Part shown: positions 53,201 through 62,005 of the stretch, in pieces
Layout of the letters: each line of letters begins with the position of its first letter
Numbering within the stretch: position 1 is the first letter of the stretch
DNA from: Planctomycetota bacterium
GTDB lineage: Bacteria > Planctomycetota > UBA11346
DNA: 64,000 nucleotides
Reading direction: 5' to 3'
Assembly: GCA_014193115.1 (NCBI GenBank)
Contig: BJHQ01000023.1
Span: 1 to 64,000 of the forward strand
The notes under the pieces: generated by a model
Seen by the model: only the letters and a program-made list of their open reading frames with translations
Database searches by the model: none
What the model was told of the DNA's origin: nothing
Made by a program: the position numbers and the translations under genes

Positions 53201-53470
53201 GGCCTGGGCCGGATCGCCGCCCGGCCAGACGGCTTTCTCAAGGGTGATGTCGAGCCGGATGGTTGCGGGCAACTGCGCCGGTTCACCGCCCAGGCACAGA
53301 GCCAGGAATCCAGCCAGGATCAGCTGGGAGCGGGCGAGGCATCGCCACCAGGAAAGGTTGGCGCAGCCGACCGCGGAGCCTGCCTTGTAGGAGAGAATCG
53401 TGAGCCATGGCTGGCGGCTGCCACGACCAAGCCGGGCCGGATGCCGAGGCGCCGCGCTGGAACATGGCAT
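50219..53470 (-). CDS. secreted heparinase II/III-like polysaccharide lyase family protein
   Basis: A 1083-residue exported protein. A hydrophobic signal lies at about residues 47-60 (LILAGFLALCLGG), after an unusually long hydrophilic start; no better start codon is available. A beta domain (62-190) precedes the helical toroid, which begins HPRLLFRKADLPALKAKAATPWG near residue 203 and contains YDLLYD, NDYDGSNWSAMY, and HAFRNAMGRGVQPGG. A beta-sheet-rich C-terminal half follows (700-1083; VATLLTMRTPAQGW, DHSGTSGAPALMAVAD). This order matches heparinase II/III and alginate lyase families acting on uronic-acid polymers. The exact substrate is unknown. It is the first gene of the polysaccharide run. 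Confidence 0.75.
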   Translation of the reverse strand: MPCSSAAPRHPARLGRGSRQPWLTILSYKAGSAVGCANLSWWRCLARSQLILAGFLALCLGGEPAQLPATIRLDITLEKAVWPGGDPAQAGGLRLRLVRNHGGWERVVSADARGVNKTDQHGRALEAVIDDRQATVSVTLQEEPAPWDPPRDWNRYRVQLERQVDGGFRGTWTGLYHGREGTGAASAVLTPLAETSSAQPGEHPRLLFRKADLPALKAKAATPWGQAEIARLRKLLAGKGGPDTEGPTARAVALGLLFHLTGDASLAEEGRSILLKDIPNWYNVMYVHGAAACVAQAALAYDLLYDTADQNWRETMQSTLMVKMQYLYYPPVGGFNDYDGSNWSAMYRSAMGMASLAMLGEPDPATGIPEAPAIPELPGIVDLPKTGVVPTPLSAGATIGTWLHAGPFDVDRDTRLLDPRSRPVAGDALEYTTRSKTKATRTYAPLPATCLISVEQAKKYRKPELAGGVDFAAASGRNYLTTHLLATVLEVAETGHFRLDHSTIKLDRIAVFLDGRSLANGQVVKLAAGRHLLMAEVAIGVCGGHEIIESHLRFLGMTPEAAATWLATSQREHAHRVAVAAIDREDQASTQARRWLAVAEIRLGNWGEVAFGETGWNTEGEAYTQHAMRMGLVFEHAFRNAMGRGVQPGGRLVSTFPLYVAKTVFSGQGAETPSYAPGGGPLGVDNWARGFGLIEPKHRDICLAAWDRTQALADAGRLTSPMQPVAELDCTSAVFRFVNHPGTPTPATAVETVLPRAWFDRYKGGFVWRNAWKDQEDSVATLLTMRTPAQGWSGPEWGDLRWVALGSVWADRGIPAGNGIDLRRPNQDGSSPDRRQYGSIVVVPGVKITEDGRWFDPAKYPPVNPTPINGREAGLATLVAASLSADGSGLAELDVSNMYLGETKSEVPAADGKPATSRRTLVDLGIRARRVVAMDHSGTSGAPALMAVADLLTGTKGDEVWQFCTAAGHTIATDATGFTITAADGAVLRGTVVLPKQPVLTVHQVRFTHEINYHARHSQTPLDRQVIRLTGTGSQFVVVMTVSRGALPPVQVDGAKATVGGQTVAWDGRGLILGNLKATPCWP

Positions 53471-53659
53471 GGATGATCTCCTGATCGGGAAGCCGATGAT
53501 GACCTTTACTGCCAGGCGCTTTCACCGCTGCGCCAGGATACCCTCGATTTGCGACACGGAGCCACGCTCAAAGCAGTTGCAGGCCCATGGTCTGCGGCCC
53601 AGCCGGGGACCGCCTTCCACAGCCTGTGGCCTGCCCGCCAACTGGCCTACGCTGCGGTC

Positions 53660-54226
53660 ATGGACGCCTTCGCCGCCATCCGCTCCCGTCGCACCGTCAA
53701 GGACTTCACCGGCGCTCCGCTGGATCGGGCGACCCTCGAAACGCTGCTTGATGCCGCCCGTTGGGCGCCGACCCACCGCCTGAGTGAGCCCTGGCGGTTC
53801 GCTGTGCTCGACCAGGCCGCCATCGCCCGGCTGTCAGCCTGGCTGCCGACCCAGCCCCAGATCCGCGATACCCCCGACGCAGCAAAAGGTCCGGCCAAAC
53901 TCGCCAAGCTGCTCGAACGCCTGCCGACCCTCGGTGCCCTGATCAACGTGACCTGGGTGCGCTCGCCCAATGCTGAGATCGACCGCGAGGATCTCGCAGC
54001 CGCCGCCGCTGCGACCCAGAATCTGCTGCTGGCTGCCACCGCCGCCGGCATCGGCAGCTTCTGGAGCACCAATCCCGCCTTGGGCCATCCCGACACCCAG
54101 CGCTGGTGCGGCAGTGATCCAGCCAGCGAAGGCTTCCTTGGCAGCCTGTGGCTGGGCATCGCCAAACAGCAACCGCCAGCGCCGCCCCGCCGGCCACTGT
54201 CTGAGCGGGTCCGCTGGCTGTCCTGA
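53660..54226 (+). CDS. nitroreductase-family flavoprotein
   Basis: A 188-residue FMN-dependent oxidoreductase. The N-terminal MDAFAAIRSRRTVKDFTGAPL and ARWAPTHRLSEPWRFAVL carry the FMN-phosphate Arg and Ser/Thr residues. AAAATQNLLLAATAAGIGSFWST is the dimer helix and FMN contact, and the C-terminal GSLWLGIAKQ completes the fold. The ATG at 53660 gives the family start; the longer open frame has no merit. Members reduce nitro compounds, quinones or enones with NAD(P)H. It lies 70 bp upstream of a kinase on the same strand. Confidence 0.9.
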   Translation: MDAFAAIRSRRTVKDFTGAPLDRATLETLLDAARWAPTHRLSEPWRFAVLDQAAIARLSAWLPTQPQIRDTPDAAKGPAKLAKLLERLPTLGALINVTWVRSPNAEIDREDLAAAAAATQNLLLAATAAGIGSFWSTNPALGHPDTQRWCGSDPASEGFLGSLWLGIAKQQPPAPPRRPLSERVRWLS

Positions 54227-54296
54227 CTTCTCGGGGGCCGGTGCGTTGACACCTATTCCATCCAGCGTCCACTCCGCCGACCGACCGGGGGAGGCC

Positions 54297-55313
<1,017 letters not shown>

Positions 55314-55398
55314 GCAACGCGCAGCGCACCAACGCCAGCGGTTCCGCCCCTTGTCGAGCCAGGCCCAGCCACGATGATCCCCAACCGCAAAATGATGT

Positions 55399-55475
<77 letters not shown>

Positions 55476-55478
55476 GCG

Positions 55479-55506
55479 AAAACCCCAGGTGAAACCCTGG
55501 GGTTTT
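55479..55506 (+). terminator. rho-independent terminator after tRNA-Arg
   Basis: The stem AAAACCCCAGG / CCTGGGGTTTT with a short TGAAAC loop begins 4 bases after the tRNA CCA. The right arm ends in TTTT. It should end the tRNA transcript and separates it from the next gene. Confidence 0.85.
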
Positions 55507-55546
55507 CTGATTTCATAGATCCGCCTTCGATCACGATCGGACCGCC

Positions 55547-56332
55547 ATGAGTCTTGAACTCGCTTTATCCCAAACCATCGCCAGCTCAGCCCCGGTGGCC
55601 GGAGTCCGGATCTGGTGGCTGAGCCAATCGGGGTTCGCCGTGCGCTTCGCCGGCGGACCGCTGGTGACCGTCGACCCGTGCCTGTCCGATGCGGTGGAGC
55701 GGCTGCACGGATTCAAACGGCTTTCGCTGCCGGCCATCGCAGCCGAGGACCTGCCTGCCGACTGGCTGCTGTGCACCCATGAACACGCCGACCATCTCGA
55801 TCCCGACGCCGTGGCCACCATCGCTCGCCAGCGCCCATCCTGCCGTTTCATCGGTCCATCCAGTTGCCGCGCAGGTTTCGATGCGGCGGGGATCGCCGAG
55901 CAGCGCCGGCAATTCATCGCTGCTGGACAGACGCTCGATCTCGGCGGCTTCCAGGTGCAGGCGATCAAGGCCGACCATGCCGACCTCGCCCCAGACGCGT
56001 TGATGCTGGTGCTCAGCGGTGCCGGAGTGCGCATCGCCTTCACCGGAGATACGGCCTGGAACATCGGCAATTTCGCCAACCTGGTTGAACCGCGCTGCGA
56101 TGTGATCTTTGCCTGTATCAATGGCGGCTTCGGCAATATGAGCCATCTCGATGCCGCCCGCGCCATCCAGCAGACCGCTCCGCGCCTGGCGATCCCCTGC
56201 CATTTCTTTACGTTTTCCGATCAGGGAACCGCCGATCCGTTGGGTTTCCTGCATGCCTGCGCCGCTCTGGCACCGACGACCCGGACCCGGCTGCTGAGTC
56301 CCGGCGAAGCGCTCGACGTGCTGCCGGCGTGA
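55547..56332 (+). CDS. UlaG-like metallo-beta-lactamase-fold hydrolase
   Basis: A 261-residue MBL-fold enzyme. The dinuclear metal motif THEHADHLD (HxHxDH) is near residue 80, with further ligands in KADHADLAP, FTGDTAWN and PCHFFTF. The early strands WWLSQSGFAVRFAG and VTVDPCLSD are typical of the UlaG group of metal-dependent lactonases/hydrolases (L-ascorbate-6-phosphate lactonase). The overall layout fits a sugar-lactone hydrolase. It lies at the left edge of the catabolic locus, convergent with lutC, 33 bp apart. Lactonase activity is a reasonable inference from family and context, not proof. Confidence 0.8.
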   Translation: MSLELALSQTIASSAPVAGVRIWWLSQSGFAVRFAGGPLVTVDPCLSDAVERLHGFKRLSLPAIAAEDLPADWLLCTHEHADHLDPDAVATIARQRPSCRFIGPSSCRAGFDAAGIAEQRRQFIAAGQTLDLGGFQVQAIKADHADLAPDALMLVLSGAGVRIAFTGDTAWNIGNFANLVEPRCDVIFACINGGFGNMSHLDAARAIQQTAPRLAIPCHFFTFSDQGTADPLGFLHACAALAPTTRTRLLSPGEALDVLPA

Positions 56333-56365
56333 AGCCGAGCACTGCAACGAATCTCGGGTGAGCAA

Positions 56366-56977
56366 CTAGGGATCGTACGCGGCGACGATGAGCGAGCGGG
56401 CACCATGGGCGCCGATGACCAGGCATTGTTCGATATCCGCGGTCTTGGACGGTCCCGACATCCAGGTGAGGTGGTGGTCGGAGTGCGCTTGCAGCAACGC
56501 GGCGGCCTGATTCTGAGCGGTGATAAAATCGGCAACCAGCCGATCGCGCGGCACCAGTACTAGCAATCGTTGGGCAAGGAAAGCGAGGCCGCGTTCGGGC
56601 AGTGAACGGCTGGACAGCAATACGGCCGCGTTTTCGGCGCAGGCCAGTTCTGCAACCAAGATACCGAGGCCGACCGTTTCCCAACTCAACGGCAGCGCAG
56701 GGTCACCCGCGGGACCCCAACCGGTCACGCCAGCCAGCAAGGGTTGTGCAGCGGCGACGGCGATGACGGGTCCGGCATCGAAATCGATGACGCCCTGCAC
56801 TGCTGTCCGCCATCCGTTATCACCGCTGAGCAGGCTGCCGCCGACCGTGTTCAGCACCGCCGCAAAGTCGCGCCAATCGGCGGCTTTCGTCTGACGCGGG
56901 ACATACGGGCCTGGATGGGCCGCTTGCTCACCACGTTCCGTCTGCTGAAAGCGGGCGATGAATGCGGCTTCATCCAC
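56366..56977 (-). CDS. lutC: lactate utilization protein C (LUD domain)
   Basis: About 203 residues from a GTG at 56977, which overlaps the lutB stop by 8 bases. LutC is the third subunit of the LutABC system that oxidises L-lactate to pyruvate. The LUD domain shows DFAAVLNTVGGSLL, TVGLGILVAELACAENAAVLL and the C-terminal WMSGPSKTADIEQCLVIGAHGARSL, the family hallmark. Upstream open codons to 57046 lie inside lutB and are rejected. It is the last gene of lutABC. Confidence 0.85.
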   Translation of the reverse strand: MDEAAFIARFQQTERGEQAAHPGPYVPRQTKAADWRDFAAVLNTVGGSLLSGDNGWRTAVQGVIDFDAGPVIAVAAAQPLLAGVTGWGPAGDPALPLSWETVGLGILVAELACAENAAVLLSSRSLPERGLAFLAQRLLVLVPRDRLVADFITAQNQAAALLQAHSDHHLTWMSGPSKTADIEQCLVIGAHGARSLIVAAYDP

Positions 56978-58385
56978 GGTCTTTGCCCTGCTGGCGCTTG
57001 GCCCACGCCGCCCGAAATGAACACGCCGGTGCCGGTGGAAGATCACGGTGCTTCAACCACGGCCAGGCCGGATTGATGCGGCTCCGCCAGCGCACCAACC
57101 ACCAGGATCGGCGCGCCAGCCAACCAGCGGCGGCGAACAACCGCGGGTGCGACATCACCCAGGCGCCCACGCGCATGGCGAATCGCTTCGACCACGGCAC
57201 TAGGTGTTCGCTGGCCAACCGCCGCCGCCAGGACAGCAGTTGCTCATGCAGGTCGATCTTCACCGGACAAACGTTGGTGCAGGAGCCGCACAGGGTGGAG
57301 GCGAACGGCAGTTCGCGCGCCGCAGCGGTGCCGATCATCGCCGGGGCGAGTACCGCCCCGATCGGGCCGGGTACGACGGTGCCATAGGCGTGGCCGGATG
57401 AGCGTCGGTAGACTGGGCAGGTATTCAGACAGGCGCCGCAGCGGATGCAGGACAGGCTGCGACGATGTTCGAGGTCGGCGGCCAGGCGATGCCGACCGTT
57501 GTCGACGATCACCAGATGCCCTCGATGCTCGGGACGGTTCGGATCTGGGCCGCGCAGATGGGTGGTGAAGGACGTGATCGGCTGTCCAGTGGCGCTGCGG
57601 GCGAGCAGGCGAAGGAACACGCCGGCATCTTCCAAAGTCGGGATGATCTTCTCGACGCCCATGCAGGCGATGTGCAGCGGCGGCAGCGCGGTGCCGAGAT
57701 CGGCGTTGCCCTCATTGGTGCAGATCACGATCCCGCCGGTGTTGGCGATGGCGAAGTTCACTCCGGTGATCCCGGCCTGGGCGGCGAGGAACCGGCGCCG
57801 CAGATCAGCGCGCGCCGCCGCCACCAAGCGTGGCGGATCGATCTCGCCCACCGGGGTGCCCAGGTGCTGATGGAAGGTCGCGCCGATATCCGCCCGGGTG
57901 AGATGGATCGCCGGCAACACCAGATGCGACGGCGGTTCGTGGCGCAGTTGCACGATGCGTTCGCCCAGATCGGTATCGACGACGTCGATGCCGCGCTCGT
58001 GCAAGTAGGGATTCAAACCGCATTCTTCGGTGAGCATCGACTTGCTTTTGACCACCCGGGTCGCCCCGGCTGCGGTCAGCAGGCCATGGACCATCTCGCG
58101 CAGTTCGCTGTCGGTGGCGGCGAAGTGGACGCTCCAACCGGCCGCGCGCGCGTTGGCGGCGAAGGTGGCGATGAACTCGGGCAGATGGTCGAGCACGTGG
58201 GCCTTGATGCGGGACGCGTGCTCGCGCAGGTCCTCCCAGTCAGGCGTGGCGTCCTTGACCGCATCGCGTCGCTTCCGCACATGCCACAGGGCCTGGTCGT
58301 GCCAGGTCACGCGCGCATGATCGATCAGGAATTTTTCTGCTTGGCGATGGAACGCCGGAGCCTCCGTGGCTGCATGCCGGCTCAT
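56970..58385 (-). CDS. lutB: lactate utilization iron-sulfur protein B
   Basis: A 471-residue LutB. The N-terminal LUD-type domain (HARVTWHDQALWHVRKRRDAV, TKSKSM-like VVKSKSMLTEECGLN, NTGGIVICTNEGNAD) is followed by two [4Fe-4S] clusters: CIRCGACLNTCPVYR near residue 312 and CGSCTNVCPVKIDL near 367. A C-terminal DUF3390-type tail has a hydrophobic stretch. LutB receives electrons in lactate oxidation. Its ATG overlaps the lutA stop by 4 bases, so translation is coupled. Confidence 0.95.
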   Translation of the reverse strand: MSRHAATEAPAFHRQAEKFLIDHARVTWHDQALWHVRKRRDAVKDATPDWEDLREHASRIKAHVLDHLPEFIATFAANARAAGWSVHFAATDSELREMVHGLLTAAGATRVVKSKSMLTEECGLNPYLHERGIDVVDTDLGERIVQLRHEPPSHLVLPAIHLTRADIGATFHQHLGTPVGEIDPPRLVAAARADLRRRFLAAQAGITGVNFAIANTGGIVICTNEGNADLGTALPPLHIACMGVEKIIPTLEDAGVFLRLLARSATGQPITSFTTHLRGPDPNRPEHRGHLVIVDNGRHRLAADLEHRRSLSCIRCGACLNTCPVYRRSSGHAYGTVVPGPIGAVLAPAMIGTAAARELPFASTLCGSCTNVCPVKIDLHEQLLSWRRRLASEHLVPWSKRFAMRVGAWVMSHPRLFAAAGWLARRSWWLVRWRSRINPAWPWLKHRDLPPAPACSFRAAWAKRQQGKDRG

Positions 58386-59179
58386 GCGCAGGCCAGGATT
58401 TCTGCAAAGTGGATCGCCTGGGGGCCGCGTTGCGCGGCAGGCAGTCGCGCCCGGATGCCCTCCAAATGCATGAGGCAGCTCATGTCACCGCCGGTCATGT
58501 ACGCAGCGCCGGTTGCGGCGAGCTGGGCGCAGCGGTCCTGGCCCATGCGCGCCGACAGGCCGTCCTCGGCTACGGCGAAAGTGCCGCCGAATCCACAGCA
58601 TTCGTCGCGACGTTCGGGCAGCACCAAGGTGAGGCCGCGCACCTTCCGCAACAAGCGTTCGACCTGGCTGGGGACAACGGCGCCGCCGCGTTCGGACATC
58701 GATCCCAAGCCCAGTTCGCGCAGACCGTGGCAGCTCTGGTGCACCGCGACGGTATGGGGAAAACGGGCCCCGACATCATCGATTCCCAAGTGATCGACCA
58801 GGAATTCGCTCAACTCAAAGGTGTTGGCCATGGTCTCGCGATCAGCGTCGTTGAGGTCCAGGCCGAGCCCGTGCTGATAATGGTTGCGAACCATCGATGT
58901 GCACGACCCCGACGGGCAGACCGTCACCTTGCCCCGGAAGAGGTCGAGATGCCGCCGCGCCAATTTCGCTGCATCGCCAGCGCAACCGGAGTTCGCCATG
59001 GGTTGCCCGCAGCAGGTCTGGCGCGGGTCGAATTCCACCGTGCAGCCGGCCTTGATCAGCACCGTAGCGGTGGCCATGGCGACGTCGGGATAGAGCTGGT
59101 CGATATAGCAAGGCACGAAGAGATGCACGCGCTTGTGTTGAGCAATGGGCGCGACGTGGGATGGTATCGTGGTCGTCAT
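58382..59179 (-). CDS. lutA: lactate utilization protein A (cysteine-rich CCG domain)
   Basis: A 265-residue LutA of the CCG/GlpC-like type. The two CCG domains carry their Cys signatures: FDPRQTCCGQPMANSG near residue 57 and RRDECCGFGGTFAVAE near residue 205, with SCTSMV and HQSCHGLRELG as additional Cys positions. This subunit binds a noncubane iron-sulfur cluster in related enzymes. The ATG at 59179 has a GAGAGC ribosome site. A long upstream open frame is antisense to nothing useful and overlaps the SDR gene, so it is rejected. It starts 32 bp after the SDR stop and is probably in the same operon. Confidence 0.9.
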   Translation of the reverse strand: MTTTIPSHVAPIAQHKRVHLFVPCYIDQLYPDVAMATATVLIKAGCTVEFDPRQTCCGQPMANSGCAGDAAKLARRHLDLFRGKVTVCPSGSCTSMVRNHYQHGLGLDLNDADRETMANTFELSEFLVDHLGIDDVGARFPHTVAVHQSCHGLRELGLGSMSERGGAVVPSQVERLLRKVRGLTLVLPERRDECCGFGGTFAVAEDGLSARMGQDRCAQLAATGAAYMTGGDMSCLMHLEGIRARLPAAQRGPQAIHFAEILACA

Positions 59180-59211
59180 CCTGGTGCTCTCTCGCGTCGG
59201 TGCCTGGTCAT

Positions 59212-59994
59212 TCAGAAATCGCGGATGTATCCGGCCGTCCAACCACCGTCCACGGTCAGGACATGGCCGTTCACGTACGAGCTTTCCGGAGCAGCCAGGT
59301 ACAACGCGGCATAGGCGATATCTTCGACCTTGCCCGGGCGGCCAAGCGGGATGTGGTCGAGCATCTGCTGGTATTTGGTCATGAATTGCGCGTCCTTGCC
59401 GTAGAACAACGCTTGGGTGGCCTCGGTCAGGATCGATCCCGGCGCGATCGCGTTGACCAGCACCCCGCGCCCGGCGAGTTCGAGCGCCATGGCCTTGGTG
59501 AGGTTGACGACACCGGCCTTGGCCGCGACGAAGCCGCACTGCAACCGCGCCGGCACCAGGCCGAGCACGGACGAGATGTTGATGATCCGACCCGAACCCT
59601 GGCGCACCATGACCTGCGCCCCGGCCTTCGAGACCAGGAAGACGCCGTCGAGATCGATCTTGATCAGGCGCTGCCATTCCTCCCACGGAAACTGGTCGAT
59701 CGGTACCCGGTGCTTGGCGGTGTTGGTGCCCGCGTTGTTCACCAGGATGTCGAGCCGACCATAAGTGGCGACGGTCTGCGCGATTACCGCATCGATCTCA
59801 ACCCCATCGGTCACATCCAAATGCAATCCAATGGATCCGGGATGGGCAGCGGCTGCGACCTTGGCTTCATCGACCAGCACATCGGTGTAGACCACCGTGG
59901 CTCCGTTGCGGGCGAACGTGTCCGCGATCGCCTTGCCGATGTTGCGAGCAGCGCCGGTGACCAGCGCCACCTGACCGGAGAGGTTCGCTTGCAT
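59212..59994 (-). CDS. short-chain dehydrogenase/reductase with atypical active site
   Basis: A 260-residue classical SDR. NAD-binding TGAARNIGKAIA is at residue 12, NNAG near 90, catalytic Ser in INISSVLG, and the C-terminal GGWTAGYIRDF. The YxxxK motif reads FVAAK: the catalytic Tyr is Phe while Lys is kept (codon TTC, clearly read). Either catalysis is weak, or another group acts. The ATG at 59994 has an AGGATCC ribosome site and matches the family N terminus. It is the first gene before lutABC, with a GntR-type operator 93 bp upstream of its start. By context it would oxidise a keto-deoxy sugar acid; the substitution makes that less sure. Confidence 0.85.
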   Translation of the reverse strand: MQANLSGQVALVTGAARNIGKAIADTFARNGATVVYTDVLVDEAKVAAAAHPGSIGLHLDVTDGVEIDAVIAQTVATYGRLDILVNNAGTNTAKHRVPIDQFPWEEWQRLIKIDLDGVFLVSKAGAQVMVRQGSGRIINISSVLGLVPARLQCGFVAAKAGVVNLTKAMALELAGRGVLVNAIAPGSILTEATQALFYGKDAQFMTKYQQMLDHIPLGRPGKVEDIAYAALYLAAPESSYVNGHVLTVDGGWTAGYIRDF

Positions 59995-60086
59995 GCAGGA
60001 TCCTGGACAGGGGTTGGCGACAGCCGACACGGACGATGGGCAGCCGCTGCCTTCAGCCAGCTCGCCGCGTTCGCTTCCAGACCTTA

Positions 60087-60103
60087 ATATCATCAGATAA
60101 TAT
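60087..60103. promoter_or_regulatory. candidate GntR/FCD operator, site A
   Basis: ATATCATCAGATAATAT is an imperfect inverted repeat with half-site ATATYRTCWG. It is followed by AGTCAACCGG. It lies upstream of the SDR-lutABC genes and 29 bases beyond the regulator stop. The same sequence, 15 of 17 positions, occurs at site B with the same right flank. Confidence 0.7.
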
Positions 60104-60132
60104 AGTCAACCGGCGTCCAGCCCCAGACCGCT

Positions 60133-60876
60133 TCAGACCCGGCTGAAATAGCGGCTGAGATGGGCCTCCAACAGGGCGCGGGCCAGGTTCAAGTTGCGAT
60201 CCCGCAGGGCGGCGAGGATGGCGCGGTGGCTCTCGATGCCGCCCGCCCATTCGGGACGCAAGTGCACGAGCTCCTCGCGGAAGCTGCGGAAGAAGACCTC
60301 CAGCAAACCGCCGAAGGCGATGAGCGGTCCGACCTGGCTGCTCGCCAGGAGCGCCTGGTGGAAGGCGAGATCACCGGCGATGAAGGCGTCGACGTCGGTG
60401 ATTCCGGCCAGGCGGTCGTTGAGGGCGCACAGACGCTGGTACACCGCATCGTCGGTGGCGATGCGTTCCACCGCCTCGGCCAGTGCCCCGGATTCGATCA
60501 CCATCCGCGCCTTGAGCAGTTGCGTGCGGGGATAATCACTCATCGCCAGGTGAAAACCAAGGAAAGTCGAGACGCGATCCATGTCGACCCGACCGATGGT
60601 CAGGCCGCGCTTGGGGGCGGAGCGCAGGATGCCGAGGAAGCCCAGGGCGCGGGTCGCCTCGCGCACGCTCAGCCGGCTGACCCCGAACATCTCGGCGAAC
60701 TGCTGCTCGGTCGGCAGGCGGTCGCCTTCGGACAGCTTGCGCTCGATGATGTAGTCCTTGATCCGATCCGCGACCATGTCGCCCAGGCGCTGGCTGGCGA
60801 TCGGGGTCGTGGTCCGGGTCGGCTCGGTTGGCACCGCAGGTTCGGGCGGAAGCGCCGCAGAACTCTCGTCGCTCAT
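60133..60876 (-). CDS. FadR-type (FCD) GntR-family transcriptional regulator
   Basis: A 247-residue regulator. The winged helix at residues about 28-95 reads LGDMVADRIKDYIIERKLSEGDRLPTEQQFAEMFGVSRLSVREATRAL, followed by a wing SAPKRGLTIG. The C-terminal FCD helical domain (about 110-245) has the metal/ligand residues in DLAFHQALL and GIESHRAILAAL. FCD regulators sense sugar acids, lactate or similar carboxylates. The ATG has an AAGG ribosome site. It lies between the SDR-lut genes and the FAH-dehydrogenase genes and is flanked by two matching inverted repeats, so it probably represses both arms. Confidence 0.9.
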   Translation of the reverse strand: MSDESSAALPPEPAVPTEPTRTTTPIASQRLGDMVADRIKDYIIERKLSEGDRLPTEQQFAEMFGVSRLSVREATRALGFLGILRSAPKRGLTIGRVDMDRVSTFLGFHLAMSDYPRTQLLKARMVIESGALAEAVERIATDDAVYQRLCALNDRLAGITDVDAFIAGDLAFHQALLASSQVGPLIAFGGLLEVFFRSFREELVHLRPEWAGGIESHRAILAALRDRNLNLARALLEAHLSRYFSRV

Positions 60877-61124
60877 GGCGCTACCTTGGTGGCCCCTGCC
60901 GTTAACCAAGAGACGATGGCATACGTCCGGCGTTCGGCCTGCCCTGCGATCGGAGACGTCTGATCCAAGGCGAAATTGACCTTCTGCATCATGGTTTGAC
61001 GCGACGGTCACAACAAAACGCATGAAAACTCATGAAAATTCCTTGCGGGTCAGAGGAAAACTGCTGATTCACTCGCTTCAGGCCGGGTCTGGGCGGCAGG
61101 CTGATTGACTCCGGCGTTCTATTT

Positions 61125-61141
61125 ATATTGTCAGATGATAT
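61125..61141. promoter_or_regulatory. candidate GntR/FCD operator, site B
   Basis: ATATTGTCAGATGATAT, followed by AGTCAATCGG, is the near-copy of site A. It lies 71 bases before the FAH-family start and about 250 bases upstream of the GntR start. It could govern both the rightward catabolic genes and the regulator itself. Confidence 0.7.
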
Positions 61142-61212
61142 AGTCAATCGGGCTTGGCGCTGCCGCAGTCCCGATTTCCTGTCTGACGACACCCTGGCCC
61201 AAGGACCTCCCC

Positions 61213-62001
61213 GTGCGCTTCGCCAAGTTCAGCCATCCGACCCACGGCACCGCCTGGGGCATCCTGCGCGGGGACAAGCTCACCATGCTCAGCGGGCACC
61301 CCTTCGCCCCCTGGCGCGAGACCACCACCGTGGTGCTGCGCTCCGAGGTCAAACTGCTGGCCCCGGTCGAAGGCGGCGACGTGCTCGCCTTCGGCCGCAA
61401 CTACAAGGCGCACGCTGAGGAAAGCGGCGACACCATTCCCAAATCGCCGCTGCTGTTCATCAAGGCGACCTCCAGCGTCACCGATCCCGATGCGCCGATC
61501 GTCCTGCCCCGGGTCGCGCCGAGCCAGGTCGACTACGAGGCCGAACTCGCGGTGATCATCGGCACAACGGCGCGCCACGTCAGCCCGGAACGGGCCCTGG
61601 ATCACGTCTTCGGCTATACCGCCGCCAACGATGTCAGCGCCCGCGACTGCCAGTTTGCGGACGGCCAGTGGGCCCGTGGCAAGTCCTTCGACACCTTCGC
61701 CCCGCTCGGGCCGTGGATCGAGACCGAACTGGATCCCGGCAACGTGCGCGTCCAAGGCCGGCTCAACGGCAACATCCAGCAGGACGCCAATACGTCGTTG
61801 CTGATCTTCAACATCCCTTACTTGATCAGCTACCTTTCCCAGGCGGTGACCCTGCGCCCGGGCACGGTGCTGCTCACCGGCACGCCGGCCGGGTGCGGTT
61901 TCGCGTTGAAACCACCGGTCTACCTCAAGCCCGGCGACGTCTACGACGTCGAGATCCAGGGCATCGGCACCCTCTCCAACCCCGTCATCGCGGAAGCCTG
62001 A
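61213..62001 (+). CDS. fumarylacetoacetate hydrolase (FAH) family protein
   Basis: A 262-residue FAH-family enzyme with a GTG start. The active-site blocks are GRNYKAHAEE, DYEAELAVIIG (metal Glu pair), GYTAANDVSARDCQ (metal Asp), GKSFDTFAPLGPW and TGTPAGCGF. Members hydrolyse or decarboxylate 2-oxo acids; this length fits the 2,4-diketo-3-deoxy sugar-acid hydrolases that give pyruvate plus L-lactate, and also acylpyruvases. The neighbouring lutABC supports the former. It is followed after 4 bases by a 2-hydroxyacid dehydrogenase. Confidence 0.9.
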   Translation: MRFAKFSHPTHGTAWGILRGDKLTMLSGHPFAPWRETTTVVLRSEVKLLAPVEGGDVLAFGRNYKAHAEESGDTIPKSPLLFIKATSSVTDPDAPIVLPRVAPSQVDYEAELAVIIGTTARHVSPERALDHVFGYTAANDVSARDCQFADGQWARGKSFDTFAPLGPWIETELDPGNVRVQGRLNGNIQQDANTSLLIFNIPYLISYLSQAVTLRPGTVLLTGTPAGCGFALKPPVYLKPGDVYDVEIQGIGTLSNPVIAEA

Positions 62002-62005
62002 ACCC

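Noticed and set aside
57465..58793. 442-codon plus-strand frame opposite lutB and lutA
   Set aside because: It is antisense to genes with clear iron-sulfur and CCG motifs and has no family features.
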